A stretch of DNA of 64,000 nucleotides from Porpolomopsis calyptriformis (GCA_951640195.1 OX621167.1:1798001-1862000); one strand, 5' to 3'. Positions 32,133 to 44,604 are shown, numbered from the stretch's first letter. The notes: generated by a model from the letters alone, not told the origin. Numbers and translations are program-made.

Positions 32133-35043
32133 ATGGCCCCCCAAAGACGACCCAGAGACCCTCAGCTACTCGATACTGATAGTGATTGCGAGACGGACAC
32201 GGAACGGACACCTCAATCTCCCCGCCATCTCAAGAAACGAGTCAGTGATGTTTATAATCCAGACGCCGATCACAGCTTTTCGTCTGCCGCTGGCCGTGTT
32301 CCTCTCAGAACTGTCAGCATAAACGATGATGCTGCTGAGAAGCGGAGACGCAGAATGAGCTTTAAAGTTGCGGCGCTGGAGAAGGCTGGTCCGTCATCGG
32401 ACGGGAATATCGATCCTACAAATTTATCAAGGACGGCAAGGCAAAAGCAACAGCTGAAGTCCGTTGCTCAGCCCCCTGTCATCAACGTCCCGCTCGATGT
32501 TATGAGCTCAAATTTTGAGGAATGGATGAAAATGGCGACAGATAATGTACACTTGGCCCCCCTCTCTCGTTGGCCTTTTGGCTTATGCAGGTTACAGAAA
32601 ATCAATGCGGCAAATTCTTGGAATTTTGCGCTGATTGATTACTTCCATGATATGCAACTACTTCGTAACAACACCGATAACTCTATCAACTTCCAGCGTG
32701 CGTCGTGTACGCTCGACGGCTGCGTCAAAATCTGGACAAGTCGCGTCGACAGTGTTGGCACAGAAACGGGGAAGTTACTCAGCAACCTTGCTTCGGAAGG
32801 GAAGGGAGATGGTGATGATGAGCCGACGTCCGACAACCCTGACGCTCAAGATCCTGCTCAGGCGAAGAAAAAGAAATCACACCGAGCCGAAGCAACGTTG
32901 GCCAAGAACCCTAATCAGTTGCGGAACAAGAAATTAGACCTGGAGTTTAGCGTCGACCCGTTGTTCAAAAAAACGTGTGCCGATTTTGACGAAGGTGGCG
33001 CGCAAGGGCTTCTCATGAATCACTTGAGTTTGGGCGTAGGTAGCGACGGTGGAATGAGGGTTGTGTTTGATGCCAGTGATTCTATGGGTAAAGTTGCAGA
33101 CGAGGAGCAAACCGACGAACCTGAGGACGATGTCGACTTGAGTCATCTACGAAGTGAGTCGTTCGAAGTTGGCTCTGAGTCTTGATTGAGATGTGCGACT
33201 TTAGAGGAGTTTTTACCCGACCTCACTATGTTGGAAAGAAAGGCAATCTCACATTCGCTCTCCAGTTTCTCCTTCAACGGTTTCGGTTTCGATGACGCCC
33301 CTTTTTACAAGGAAGACCACCACGCTTGGAATAATGATGGCACCAGTGACCCATCTATAGCTCACGATGATAATTTGTTTGGCGATACCGAGGGAGACGC
33401 CCCGCCAGTGGAAGACTTTTTCCAGGGTGAGCAAGGTATAGGGTACGATTATGGCGCCGGACCAGATGACTATGGTGGCGACAACGGATCCAACGAATCA
33501 ATGGGCGATGAGGACCGTCAAGGACAAGGTGGACCTGGAGTGTTTCCACCTTCTGATGCAAGGAGGGTCCCGAACGAACGCGACTTAGTCATGGCCATGA
33601 CAGAAGGCGATGGGGACGGTGGAATGATGGATTATTTCGACCAGAATTTCCTCAAGAACTGGGCTGGGCCTGAACATTGGAAACTGAGAAAGGTCATCAG
33701 ACGACGTGAGTCTTCAGTCATTTAATTGCTAGCTATATTGTTCTTTGTTCATTATGCTAATGATTTCAATCACCACGAAGCCGACGCAGCCGAGAATAAG
33801 GCTGCGAAAGCCCCACGCGAAAAAAAGGAGGCGTTCACGGTGGACTTTCTTAGTCCACCAGAGAAGGACATCAAGGAAATCGCGAAAGATCTTTTTGCTC
33901 CTGTAACGAGAGGCGCAGGTATTAACCTGCCCGGCACCGGGGCTGCAAACTCGAAGTCCCGAAAGAACAAGAGGACAAAAGAGAAAGAAAAGGAGAAAAG
34001 GGATGACCATCGATTGCCGGATGACATGCATTTCAGCAGTCGAAAGCTCGTGACGTTGTTTTTGAAGCCCAAGTTCTCGGTAAGCTCGTGCACCCAAGCG
34101 CGGTATGACTTTATAGAAATTCGCTCTTTGCTTAATGCGTGTCGCCTGTAGTTGAGAATGCGGGGGCAACGTGTCCGCTTTAATCCAGGCGATGGCGAGG
34201 TAGATGAAAATTTCTGGGCACAAGCCGCGGCGGATCAGGCCGCTGGTAGAGGAAGAGAAGAGGAGGGGGATGAAAGTAAGTCCTTCGCAACGCCCTACCG
34301 CATGATATCAGCTTATACTATACCAACAGCCAATAACAGCGGCGCTATTCCATTTAATACCCAATTTTTCCATGACGACTACGATGATGCGCCCGGATTC
34401 GATGATGTGTACGAGGGGGAAGGCAATGGAGCGAACGCGGGTGTACCCGACGCTGACGCGGGCGAACAAGACTTGTTGGCGGCAACACAAGGCCAGACGC
34501 GTCGTGTGAGACCCGAGTTTGTGAATTACGCCAAGAGAGCGAAGCGGGTCGATGTACGAAAGTTGAAGGAAAATATCTGGGAAGGGTTGAATATAGTCAT
34601 TCCACCCCCACAAGACGAGCGGATGGTGCGTTATCGGTCCTCTTGGTTTGGATTGTCCCTGACCCGCGGAATTGAACAGGATGTGGACAACCCGCCACCC
34701 GAGCCTGACGAATCGGAAGCGCGTGTGTTCGCCTCTGTCATCGAAGGGCTGCAAAAGTCATATCCACGAGACAAGATGGAGGAGATTAGCACAAGTTTCT
34801 GCTTCATATGCCTATTGCATCTTGCAAACGAGCGGGGCCTTAAGCTAGAGGGTTTGATGGGTGATGGTTTGGAAACCGAAACTATGGAGGATCTGGAGGA
34901 CGGCGGGTCAGCTGCAGGTGATAAAATCGGGAATATATGGGATCTGAAGGTTTGGCACCTTAACTATCATCGAATTTACAATGTCCCTTACAACCGGTTG
35001 TTTCAAGGTATACAGGGATCCCTATGCTACCCCGGCGGCTTAG
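32133..35043 (+). CDS. BRN1: Condensin complex kleisin subunit (Brn1/CAP-H)
   Basis: Brn1 bridges the SMC heads and HEAT subunits of condensin. It starts MAPQRRPRDPQLLDTDSDCE with a Ser/Thr/Arg-rich region. The N-terminal kleisin block reads MSSNFEEWMKMATDN-KINAANSWNFALIDYFHD, then NFQRASCTLDGCVKIWTSRVD and LDLEFSVDPLFKKTCADFDEGGAQGLLMN. A Ser/Asp/Gly-rich middle follows (DFFQGEQGIGYDYGAG). The C-terminal block is HFSSRKLVTLFLKP, KRVDVRKLKENIW and ISTSFCFICLLHLANERGL, ending DLKVYRDPYATPAA at the TAG 35041-35043. The last intron joins DLK to VYRDPY, a clear match to the family end. The frame is interrupted by several GT-AG introns, one shown by DN|KINAANSWNF across 32549-32596. Confidence 0.94.
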
Positions 35044-35519
35044 ATGCAAGTGAACATTATTTAATATCATCTCTCCCTGATTGCTCTCGACACCATACAA
35101 TTTTGTACTGTACATGCGGCATTCGGCTGGCCCTCTCCAATTCGTGATTAGAACAACAGGTTCGAAGGCTACCCTGCATGTCGAGCTGCCTTCGCTGCTG
35201 GTGAAAGAGCGGCGACAGTTGAATGATGTTGGTCACATCTCAAATTGATCTACTGAACAGCCCTATTGTCAGATGACCACTATCTTCAACGCTCATCAGA
35301 ATTACAAATTACACAGTAGTTATGCAATGCATACAGTTTCAAATGTGATATGTACCAGTGTGTGCATGAGTGATAAGAAAAAACTAGGGCTACAATATGA
35401 GGGTATGATGGGGTATGGTCTAGAATGCATGATGTATATATATAACTGACATGAACCAACCAAATTTCACCGCATTTCCAGCTGCAGCAAAATGTCTCCC
35501 GGCCTCCGATGTGGGGTTA
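35044..35519. other. Convergent intergenic region after BRN1
   Basis: This holds the 3' UTR of BRN1 and, on the other strand, that of the small gene at 35520-35909. It is AT-rich (TATATATATAACTG near 35435) with no recognisable gene. Confidence 0.45.
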
Positions 35520-35909
35520 TCAAAAATGCAACTTGATGTGCTGAGATTTCCAAAGTGATTCATTTCGGCACAAATTCCGGGCACTGAACTTGTTAAAGTC
35601 GGAAAATGATTTTTGCGGGAGTTCGAGCATGCCCTTATCGAGGGTGCGAAAGACGTCAGTCGAGGGAAAGACCTTCAGGATGTCCTTCGTCGAGATCCGC
35701 GCGTGTGGGACATCTGTCGCGAGAAAGACGCGGTCGCCGAACGGCGAATATGTATAGACATCTAACCAACGGTCTCGAAATGTGTGTGAGCGTGCGGCTG
35801 AGGCAAGAGGTGAGCAATCAATCGAACTATCTCGTTAAGGGGATGGCGAACCTTGGACGACCATGACCTGATGGTGGACCAAAGCGACAGCGAGGGAGCC
35901 GTTGTTCAT
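35520..35909 (-). CDS. Candidate 111-aa unrecognised protein
   Basis: A two-exon gene model: the ATG at 35909 starts MNNGSLAVALVHHQVMVVQ, an intron of 54 nt (about 35799-35852; GTTCGC donor, CTTAAC branch-like site, CAG acceptor) follows, and the second exon reads ARSHTFRDRWLDVYTYSPFG, DRVFLATDVPHARISTKDIL, KVFPSTDVFRTLDKGMLELP and onward to TGA at 35520-35522. A TATAAAA element on the minus strand at about 36004-36010 lies 95 bp before the ATG. The protein has no signal peptide or clear membrane segment. I recognise no family. The support is the long open second exon with protein-like composition, the well-formed intron and the TATA box. Confidence 0.5.
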
Positions 35910-38358
35910 GATTGTGAAGGAAAGAGAATGACTCAGAGTAAATGGCGAGTGAAGGTAGAGAGTAGCAGGAGCTATGGAGGTAACCCGAAAACATGGGTTC
36001 AGGTTTTATAGCCAGGGAGGGTCATTGTCCTCGCGCGATCCATTCGGGGTGCGTTATTTCGATGAAAACAACAACGTCCTGCTGGCTGTTGTTCGAGCAA
36101 AATATCAGCAAAAGGAGGGCTTGTAATGTGCGGGGTAACACAAAAGCGGCTGAAGGAACAAATGCTTTGCCCGATTTGGACCGAACTGTGCAAGACAGTC
36201 GTTGAGTTCCACCTCGCTTATAAGAAGCGATATGACGGGCTTATCGAATGTTATTCTGCTCTATAACTGCCTCCAACACCCTCAAGGTACCATCTTCAGG
36301 GAGAAACTGTCTGGTATGGACTGTTTGTGCACTCAAAAAGGAGGGGCCTTCGCATCCCCTACGATAAGCCATTGCCAAGAAATGGAGGAATACTCGAAAA
36401 AATGCTCAAGGCCAGTCCTTGACTTTCATCATCATGAATAAAATCTGATTCACCAAACATTTGCAGTGAATCCCTGCGCGTGCCGCATTGCCGTCACCAA
36501 TGTCGCTGAGTTCTGTCATCTGCCAATATATCTCTCAGAAAGTCCTGCTCGATGAACATGGTGCTAAATATCATCTGCTTGTCTTGAAGATGCTGTGGCG
36601 ATGGTAACCATCCTGGCTTTTCGACGAAAGACGTCTATGGTTGTCTGGTGGGTTGCACTGCATGGTGAGTTGCGTTATTGCATCGTGTGAAAACCTGATG
36701 ATGCAAATTCTGATAGACAGAAAATGACATCCTGTGTATGTCGTTTTGGCCCTGGGTTGAATCTGAAGACTGTCTGCAACGTGGCAATCCGCTCACCTGG
36801 TTTTACGATGCGAATCTAAAGATGTCAAACGATCATTACAACCACACGCGCGTCAATATTACTTTTTTTCCATATGACCAGATGAACTCAAAGGCCCTTT
36901 CCGGAGACAAGTTCTTCTCCCAGAAACCGATGCCCACAATATTTCGGGGTCTCGTTTATAGGCTATTCGCGCATACAGGTACGCGTCATATTCAACACTC
37001 TTATGATATGCTTTCACCGGACATAGGTACAGCTAATCACCATCAATTTTACATCCTTACCCTGTTCCGATCAGTCCTAGGGAATCCCCGACCAGGCTTC
37101 TTACTGAATCATCATTTAGAACCCTCCAATCACTCTCACTCCGATTTGGCAGTTCGTCACTCATCTCACTCCGAGACTTTTTTCTGAAGAATTTCTCTCA
37201 AACATGTTTTTTTTTTTTTTTTTTTCATGATGCACCCACACTCCGTTGTTCCGCCGCCGCCGTGATCAGCGCTTTGTGACCCTCATTCTCTGGTAGATTC
37301 TAGTGTTTTTTCTCGTAATCCTTCGGCACGCTGTTGTTACCTGCCATTTTGGATACCGGGTGCGTCAGGGTCAACCTTTAACTGTCGAATCCGTCGCGTT
37401 TCACCAACTCGTGCGGACTCGTTTACGCCACCGTTGCTTCAACTCGCGTCGGTGGGGACGATCTTTTTTTTTTTTTTCGCCGGCCACGTTGCCCGAAAAA
37501 TTCCCTAACCATCCCCCCCTGATTTTCTCAGACCTTCCCGCATATGTTGCAACTGGTATCGGAATATAAATCCGACGGCAGCTACGTAACTTGGATTAAA
37601 TCCTAGGCTGCTCCGTAACTTGGATTAAATCCTAGGCTGCTCCGTAATGGTGACTGAGAATATTTTGTCGAGACCTGTGTACGATGGCGCAAGCAGGGAC
37701 GAACTATGTGCCTTATGTACAATGATATTGGCATTACCGAAGGGGACGGATGAATATTGTTATATCAAATGGGTCCTCCGAAATATTTTTGTTTGATTTC
37801 CAATGAATCAGACCGGGGACGTAAAAACTCACGGTCGATCGAGAGATAAAGCACCCGCTTCACGATGTGTACAGGCAAGATGAAATTAACGCTGTCAGAA
37901 ATTGCTTCTGAAATTTGTGCACTCGATTCAATTCAGGTCCGCAGTCGAGAAACCCATAAATCAAAAACATTCCGTAACTGGGTTGACTTCAGAATGCAAT
38001 GTCGTAGGGACGGACACGAATGACGACGATCATCCTCGAGTTGTGGGCCTCGCACCTGAAACGTATTGTCGCGAGCGCGTGATATTAATATTACATTATG
38101 AAACAGATACAACTTGATGGCTTCGTAGTCGTACTATTAAGGGCAGAAATATGATCACCACTGTAGTGGATCAGGCGAGGAAGGAATCCGAAGACTAGCG
38201 AAAGGCTGAGGCAAAGGAACATTCGAAAGGTTCAATGCCAAAGGACGTAAGAAAACAAAAAGAAAGGATAACCAGGGGTATCACCAGAGAACGAAAAAAG
38301 AAAAAGAAGAAAAAAAAGGGAAAAAAAAAGCGAGGTCCACTCTACGAAACAACCTACT
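35910..38358. other. 2.4-kb gene-poor region
   Basis: No gene is recognisable here. It contains a 149-codon open frame at 36738-37187 (+) with no family signature, a poly-T tract at about 37207-37226, a second T-run at about 37467-37478, a 29-bp tandem duplication at 37585-37647, and an A/G-rich stretch at about 38254-38332. This is the longest unexplained stretch of the window. Confidence 0.4.
37585..37647. repeat. Two copies of a 29-bp tandem repeat
   Basis: The unit CGTAACTTGGATTAAATCCT plus AGGCTGCTC is present twice without mismatch (37585-37613 and 37614-37642), followed by a 5-bp start of a third copy. The unit itself contains GGATTAAATCC, an imperfect palindrome. Confidence 0.9.
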
Positions 38359-39795
38359 TCAGTAACGTATTCCCTCTCTCAACCTCAGTTGAGGTTGCCA
38401 GCTCCCCATAGAGACATGGTGCAAGCTAACAAGCACAAGATCGGTGAATTTGATTTGGCCCGGACCGTCGCCAACTTTCCACCGTTCATCCGCTTCCTCT
38501 TCCATGGCGTGCCCCTTCTTTTCCTGAATACAGAGAGTCAATCGTCTGTGCGAATCACAAGATGAAAGGGCACTCACATCGATAAAGCGTAGGACACATT
38601 TGGCAACATTCTTCGCAAGTTTTGCGCGGGTGATCGGACATGGAGGGCTTCTGAAGTCCTTCGTAGGGATTTGTCGACTCCATTGACCGTAGCCACCCCA
38701 CTGAAAAACACCGGAGAATGGCAATCAGCATTGAGATAAATGTGAACGGGGGTTCTGGCTTACCTCCAGTCGGATCGAGACACTGGGGCCCCTGCCTTCA
38801 AAGACAGGTTCATCACGACATTGCAATCTCTTTACTCGCGAGCGCAACGCATCGCAAAGAGTAATGCCAAGTTCCGCCGGATGTTCTGACCAGAAATATA
38901 TGGGTTCTTCTAAGCTGACATCCTCAACGTACCGGCGCCGGTCACTGTTTGTGTGCGGCTTGTACATCTGCTGGGGAACGAACAAATGCTGAAGGCCGGA
39001 TTCAGGTGGCACGTTCCTGAAAAACTGGAGTTGCTCGCGATGAGTATAAAGCGGTCGGCCAGGAGGCTCGACAGAAATTGTCTGCGGAAGCCCCTCGTCA
39101 GTATTGAACGGCGTTGGAGAGGGATGGATATCCGTGTATATCTGGGGGGTGGTCTGGGTGGGGAGCTGCACCATCATTCCCATGACATGAGGAAAGAAGT
39201 CGGTATACTGGGGAGGTGGAGGTATTTGGAAGGTCGACGTATGATTAAGTGCAGAACCAGAGTGGTGTGAAGCTGGAGTCGAGGATCGGGATGGAGCATG
39301 CTGGGGAATTGGGGTCCCATTAACTACCGCCGGAGGAAATTCGACAGAAGACCCAAATGTATCTTGGGGGGTCACTGGGGCCGTCAAGAGTCCAAAATAA
39401 AAAGGCTGGAAAGGGTCCGCGCATGGATTATCCCAACTGAATAAAGGCATGGTAGAGTTATCGATGCCGCTCGATCCCCGAGACTGGTTTTTATCAGGTA
39501 AGAAGCCATCACGGTCGACAAAACCCTCAGCCCGTACCTGGTTAGATGACGTAGGAGAAGGCGGAGAGAAAAATTGGCTAATATCATCGTTAGGACAAGT
39601 GTTCCCTGCGTCGGGAGGTGGAGAGGGTGTTTGGCGAAAATGTTGACTCGTGCTACATGTAAACATCGTCGTTAGTGAGCAGTGCGATACGGGGGGATTA
39701 TAGGTTGCTGACTTCTGAGACGGGCGTTGGGAGGGCATTATAAACTGACTCGGGTGCGACTTGAGGAGGGAGGGGGGAGGCTGAAAGCGGGGCAT
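38359..39795 (-). CDS. Fungal hypothetical protein with conserved-looking C-terminal domain
   Basis: The long first exon (to about 38766) is Pro/Ser/Thr-rich and looks disordered. It ends in an ordered part: RRRYVEDVSLEEPIYFWSEH, PAELGITLCDALRSRVKRL, and FEGRGPSVSIRLE. Two more exons add WGGYGQWSRQIPTKDFRSPP, CPITRAKLAKNVAKCVLRFID and KKGHAMEEEADERWKVGDG, ending REGIRY at 38359. The C-terminal part resembles a domain I believe is frequent in agaricomycete hypothetical proteins, but I cannot name it with certainty. The start is unsure: ATG 39795 (MPRFQPPPSLLK) is chosen; an in-frame ATG at 39897 would add 34 residues with a hydrophobic run (FLAKLLFICLLTAYPF) that could be a signal anchor. It is divergent from LEO1. 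Confidence 0.7.
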
Positions 39796-40601
39796 AGCTT
39801 TCTTATATCGCCGACGTAAAAAGGGACCGCGAGAGAACGGGTATGCTGTTAGAAGGCAAATAAACAATAACTTTGCTAGAAAATAGATAATGGTCAATAT
39901 ACCGAAAGCGGGGCGGTTGAGTCACACCATGAATGGACGAAAACTACTTAATAAGCTCATGTTTGGACAAAAAGATTAAGAAACTGAACACAACCTCACC
40001 TGAAACGGGCCACACCAACCAAGGGTACAGCACTTGCACCGCGTTGGTACGTGCTGTTTAAGTATGGCAACGCGCATTAAGATATTCGGAATTTCTGGAA
40101 AGAATGGAAATGGCGGTATGCACAGACTCATTATCAAGCTGCGCACCAGGGGTGAGGTAATTCCGCGATTCCCCTCGACTGGCGCCTGAAGAGCAAGGCG
40201 GTCACCTCAATCAGGATTCGAGAAATCCATTTACACAGCTTCGGAAGCACGTCAGGCAGATTATATAGAAATGGAAACGGAGCGAGATCTTACCAAACGG
40301 AGATTCACAACGACAGCATCGGAAATCTCGTTTGCGGAATACACAACCGTGGTATCTTGGTTCCGAGAGATAAGCGGGTGAATGCTTTTCTCGATACCGA
40401 ATTTCGGCACGAGGTTTTTTGGACGTTAGCGCGTGTTCAGAAAAGAGCTGTGCGACGGCAGGCTATTGGAAGATGTTTTGGAAGGCATGCGACGCTCATA
40501 GGCGTCATCGAACTGTCGTTTGTTTCCGAAACACAGCATTAGTACTGCCATCGGCTGCATTACCATTTATGGAAAACGTTCAAAGCTACAAGAATTTGAC
40601 G
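39796..40601. other. Divergent intergenic region before LEO1
   Basis: The longest divergent promoter of the window, about 800 bp. It holds a heat-shock-element-like TTCTGGAAAGAA near 40091-40102. The LEO1 frame extends upstream to about 40419 without stop, but without conserved sequence. Confidence 0.35.
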
Positions 40602-42318
40602 ATGTCTTCGTTGGCAGATGCCCTGATCTCAGAATTGCACGTTCCTGTTGCCACGCACACGTTGATTTCAGATGATACGTTACTGTCACAACCTGGGCTC
40701 ATGGCTAAAGATGATGTAGGCATGGAGGAACTCTTTGGAAACGACGAAGATGCGGAAGCAACCAAGGCAGATGGGTGAGGAAAGCTAATTATGCCCTGCC
40801 TGTGTCTTTTCCTGATCGTACCCTAGCGGTGGGACCTCTCCAGGTCCCTCAGGAGAAGCCTCCGATCGCGTTTCGACACCAGAAAGGGAACAACGCCAGG
40901 CACTGGAATATGGCGAAGAGGACGAGCCTGAAGGCGTTGTGTTGGAAGCCAAGGAAGTCTCTCTGGAATTGCCCAATATCCCCACACCTAAAAGCTCTGA
41001 CGGGAAGGTGAGTACCCTTTCAGAGCGTCTATGGACACTTTCTCATCAACGTTCTAGACTTGGGTTATTCGCATGCCCAATTTCATCAAGGTTGACTCCA
41101 AGCCATTCCATCCTGATACCTACATGGGACCCGAACACGACGATGAAGAGATGCAACACCCTGCCACTCTCCGCGAAAGGAGTATGACTATCAAGCTCAA
41201 GGTCGAAAACACGATAAGGTGGAGATGGATCAAGGATAAAAACGACAAAGACGTGAGCCGACACGTAGCCGTCCAGGACCAGACTTGACTTTTATTTCCA
41301 GCGAAGACAGTCAAACAGCCGTGTGATCCGCTGGTCGGATGGTTCACTCAGTCTCAGGCTAGGCAGGGAACTGTTCGACATCAATTCAAGTATCGACACA
41401 TCTGGCACTGTCCCCCGGCAAGCGTTTGGTTCACAACCTCCTCCTCCCTCTCAAACCGATTCTTCGCCATCGCAGTCTCAATCGCAATCTCAAGCCTCTG
41501 GCAAGAAATCGCAAGGCCTGACATATCTCGTAGCGCAACACAAACGCTGCCAAGTATTACAGTCGGAAGCCCTTATCACGGGCTACATGACTCTGACGCC
41601 GACAGGGATGCAGTCCGAGACACATCGCATGCTTGTTCGTGCTGTAGGCCAGAAGCATAACAAGGTTGCCCGTTTGCGTATGGCGCCCGATCCCACCCGA
41701 GATCCGGAAAAAGAAAAGATGGAGTTGATGAAGCAAACTGCTAAAAAGTCCAAGAAAAAGGCAGAATCGGATGATGGATTTGGTGGAGGGCGGAGGAAGC
41801 GTGCTGGGTATTCGCGGAAGAGATCAGGTCATGATGTTTGGAGTGACGATGAGGATGAAGGAGGACCTGGGGCGTCGGATGAAGACGAGGGCGGCATGGG
41901 CAGTGAGGGCAGGGGTTCGCGGAAGAAGGGGAAGAGAAAGATGCCTGAAGGTGAGAAGAAGGGTGTTGGGGAGTACCAAGAAGATGATTTTGTCGTGGCT
42001 GATTCTGAGGATGACGCGGGGTCCGAAGGAGGAGGGAGGGGACGGCGGCGCCCAGACGGGGACGAGCATATGGAAGAAGATCCGCTAGAAAAGATGGAGG
42101 CCAAAATCGAACAAGAGTCCCAAAAGAAGAGAAGGCAACGACAATCTGGCGCGCAAGAGGGAGGGCATGATGTAGAGGCCGAAGATGGGGACGAGAGCAA
42201 CGAAGAAATGGATGTCGAGAGTGAAGAGGACGAGGAAGAGGAGTTTAAGGTTCGTCAGGCTGGAGGGATGGGTGGTAAGAAAAAGCGAGCGATTCAGTTG
42301 GATGATGAGGGCGAATGA
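40602..42318 (+). CDS. LEO1: PAF1 complex subunit Leo1
   Basis: Leo1 is a subunit of the PAF1 complex on elongating RNA polymerase II, needed for histone modifications. From MSSLADALISELHVP, an acidic N-terminus (GMEELFGNDEDAEATK) leads over introns into the Leo1 core: WVIRMPNFIKVDSKPFHPDT, TIKLKVENTIRWRWIKDKND, SNSRVIRWSDGSLSLRLG, LTYLVAQHKRCQVLQ, and HRMLVRAVGQKHNKVARLRM. A long KEKE/acidic tail ends at 42318. A ten-codon-longer start at 40569 (MENVQSYKNLT) is in frame and not excluded. The stop is only 56 bp from the stop of the convergent ataxin-10 gene, so their 3' UTRs must overlap. Confidence 0.94.
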
Positions 42319-42374
42319 GCATCTCATCACAGAATATTGTTTTGGCGTACGTTGTATCTTGGTCTACCAACTGA

Positions 42375-44604
42375 CTACGTGTGCATAGCTTCGGGTGTAT
42401 CAACTTGGTAGCCTTCGCCACTCGGTCCGATTGCCCCCACCACAGCCTGATTCTCTTCATTTCCTTCAAGTAAGTTATGCAGCGTGAAAATGGCATGTTC
42501 ACGTAGGTCTATGAAAACAGAGTCAGCCCCAACGCGAATTTAACGCAAAGCTGTACCCACAAGGATTCCGTTCATCTGCGACGCACAGGTTCATTACAAT
42601 GGGTATGCCTCCACATTCACGTACTCGGTCCTGCACTGCCCGATCACGACTGCCTAATATACCGAGTAAGCGAGTCAGATCGCGTTTGAGATAAGAGAAA
42701 CCGTCTTCTTGCACAGGCGTCGCTTGAACTGTTTTCGATGGCACGCCGACAGGCTTGCCGAAGTTGATACGGGGAAGGAAGAGATCGAGGAGGCGCAGGA
42801 GTTCTAGAAAACGACAAGATGTAGGAAAGCTATGAGCTGTTATCTCCACACGCACCCACGAGATTCTCGATGAAACCTTGCCCGTTCTCGGCGATCGCAT
42901 AGTTGAACACGGCCCTCACATCCTGATCCACTTCGTCTTCCTCCTTCAACACAATGGTGACAATGCACTGCGTGATAAGAACTAAAGCTTCGCAAACTTG
43001 AGGGAGCAAGAGGTCTAATTCCGCTGGTGGATCCAGACGTGAAGATAGCTCCTGAATCTTCGAGGTCGTTGTGGACTTTTTGGACTTTGATGGTCCATCG
43101 GACTCTTCCGTATCTGATACATTTGGAGACTCTTCAAACCAAGTACTGGTGGATTCCTCCACGTCTTCGGACAAGTCCGATCTACGGCGAGCGAGATTCA
43201 AGGGGCTGGCGGGAGGCGTAGGACGCGTGGTGGCGGACTTGGAAGAACCCGCAGGAACCAGGGCTCGCTGGATAGCCTCCTGCGCATATGTCGACAACGC
43301 AAGGAAGGTAGTTGAGAGCATAGGGGATAGCTGATTTTGTATCGTAGTGACCGTCGTCGACGGGATTAGCTGCACTGGTGGGCTTGTCTGTAAATACGAG
43401 TCTATAAGTTTCAGAAGTATAGTTTGAGAAGGTGTTATAATGTCATCCTCTCTGTTACGGCAAACTGGGGTTAATGCTACCCCTGACGCATATAGTGGAC
43501 CCAGTTTCACTTACGCTGCCAAACGGGAATACAAGTCGGGAATAAGACCAGCTTCCCCAATACGGAGGAAAATGTCATATCTGATTGCAAATAAACAAGT
43601 TAATCAAGCGAAGGCAGAATGGAAAGTGAGATTACCCAATGTCAAATGCTTGTGCACCATAGCTTGACTCTTCGGAGTCATAGAATTGGACCATTTTGTC
43701 CAAAAGTGAAACACACACTCGTCCTCCGATTTTTGTGGTGCAGAGTTTTATTCTGGTGTGTGGAAGGTTAGTTTCGAAAGTATAGAGGAAGAACGGATGT
43801 CGCTCACGTTCTTTCTTTGGAGCCGTGTATGCAATTTAAGATGAGGATCAATACTGTGAATACGGTGCAAGGATCGGGCGACGCGAGCAGGCGCCTATAC
43901 CGGGCCGTCAATTATCAGATCGGGGAGGTTATTGGCGAATACTCGTACAACACTATGACTTGATCTTCGGGAAGGGTCATGTATGTTTCCCAGAGCCCAG
44001 AAATGAGGGCTTCATTGGTGGTAACGAGGTTTGACAATGTTTGGGTCAAGATTCTGGTAAGCGTATAAGCTGTCGACGGGGAGTTACGATGGCAGTCCCA
44101 CGTTGGAGAGTGGGTGTTCACTTACAATCAGGCTTCTGCATTTCAGACCATGAAGTGTGCCAATACAGCAGCCGCCGGATGTCAGGCTCGTTTTCGCTGA
44201 TGGGACCATGAGCAAAGGACATCCGAAGCCGCTGAGGACTTACAAGCCCTGAGCCTGGTTAGTTGGGACTTGTGCAACCAGATTCTTCGTGAACCTGGCG
44301 AGACCTACGCAAACGGCTCTCGATCCATCGTCCTGATCTTGACACGTAGACATCTGTGTTTCGACCGCTGACATCCACATTTTGCGCAGATCAGACCAGA
44401 GCGGGGCCCGTGTACCTGTTCGTTCCCTAGCACGACCGTCAGTCAAATTTTCTCATTCGGCCAGAAATAGACTGACCTGAGATCATGGCTGCTGGCCAAC
44501 CTCTTGGCCAAATCGTCGAGAGTGTCGGTGAAAGCCTTGCTGTCGAGATTCAGGTCGTAGGTCACGCAGGCATCATGGAACTGAGTGCTGCAGTCATCGA
44601 TCAT
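42375..44604 (-). CDS. Ataxin-10 domain protein (Ctr86-like)
   Basis: An ARM-like helical protein with the C-terminal ataxin-10 domain. It starts MIDDCSTQFHDACVTYDLNL at 44604, continues SKAFTDTLDDLAKRLASSH and, across several introns, helical segments (KMWMSAVETQMS, RAVCVGLARFTKNLVAQ). A Ser-rich acidic insert follows (RRSDLSEDVEESTSTWFEE). The domain reads FLELLRLLDLFLPRINFGK, FSYLKRDLTRLLGILGSRDR, VQDRVRECGGIPIVMNLCV, DERNP and LREHAIFTLHNLLEGNEENQ, ending TPEAMHT at 42375. The human homologue acts in neurite growth and cilia/cytokinesis; in yeast Ctr86 is essential with no clear role. The function here is not known. Confidence 0.88.

Noticed and set aside
36738..37187. 149-codon ORF in the gene-poor region
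   Set aside because: No family signature, and ORFs of this length are expected a few times by chance in a window of this size; kept only as a note in the region entry.
37207..37226. Poly-T run considered as a retroelement poly(A) tail on the minus strand
   Set aside because: No adjacent reverse transcriptase, target-site duplication or element body can be seen.
38254..38332. A/G-rich stretch considered as a satellite or telomere-like repeat
   Set aside because: There is no regular unit; it is a low-complexity purine tract near the 3' end of a gene.
41829..42200. 123-codon minus-strand Ser/Pro-rich ORF
   Set aside because: Shadow of the acidic LEO1 tail.
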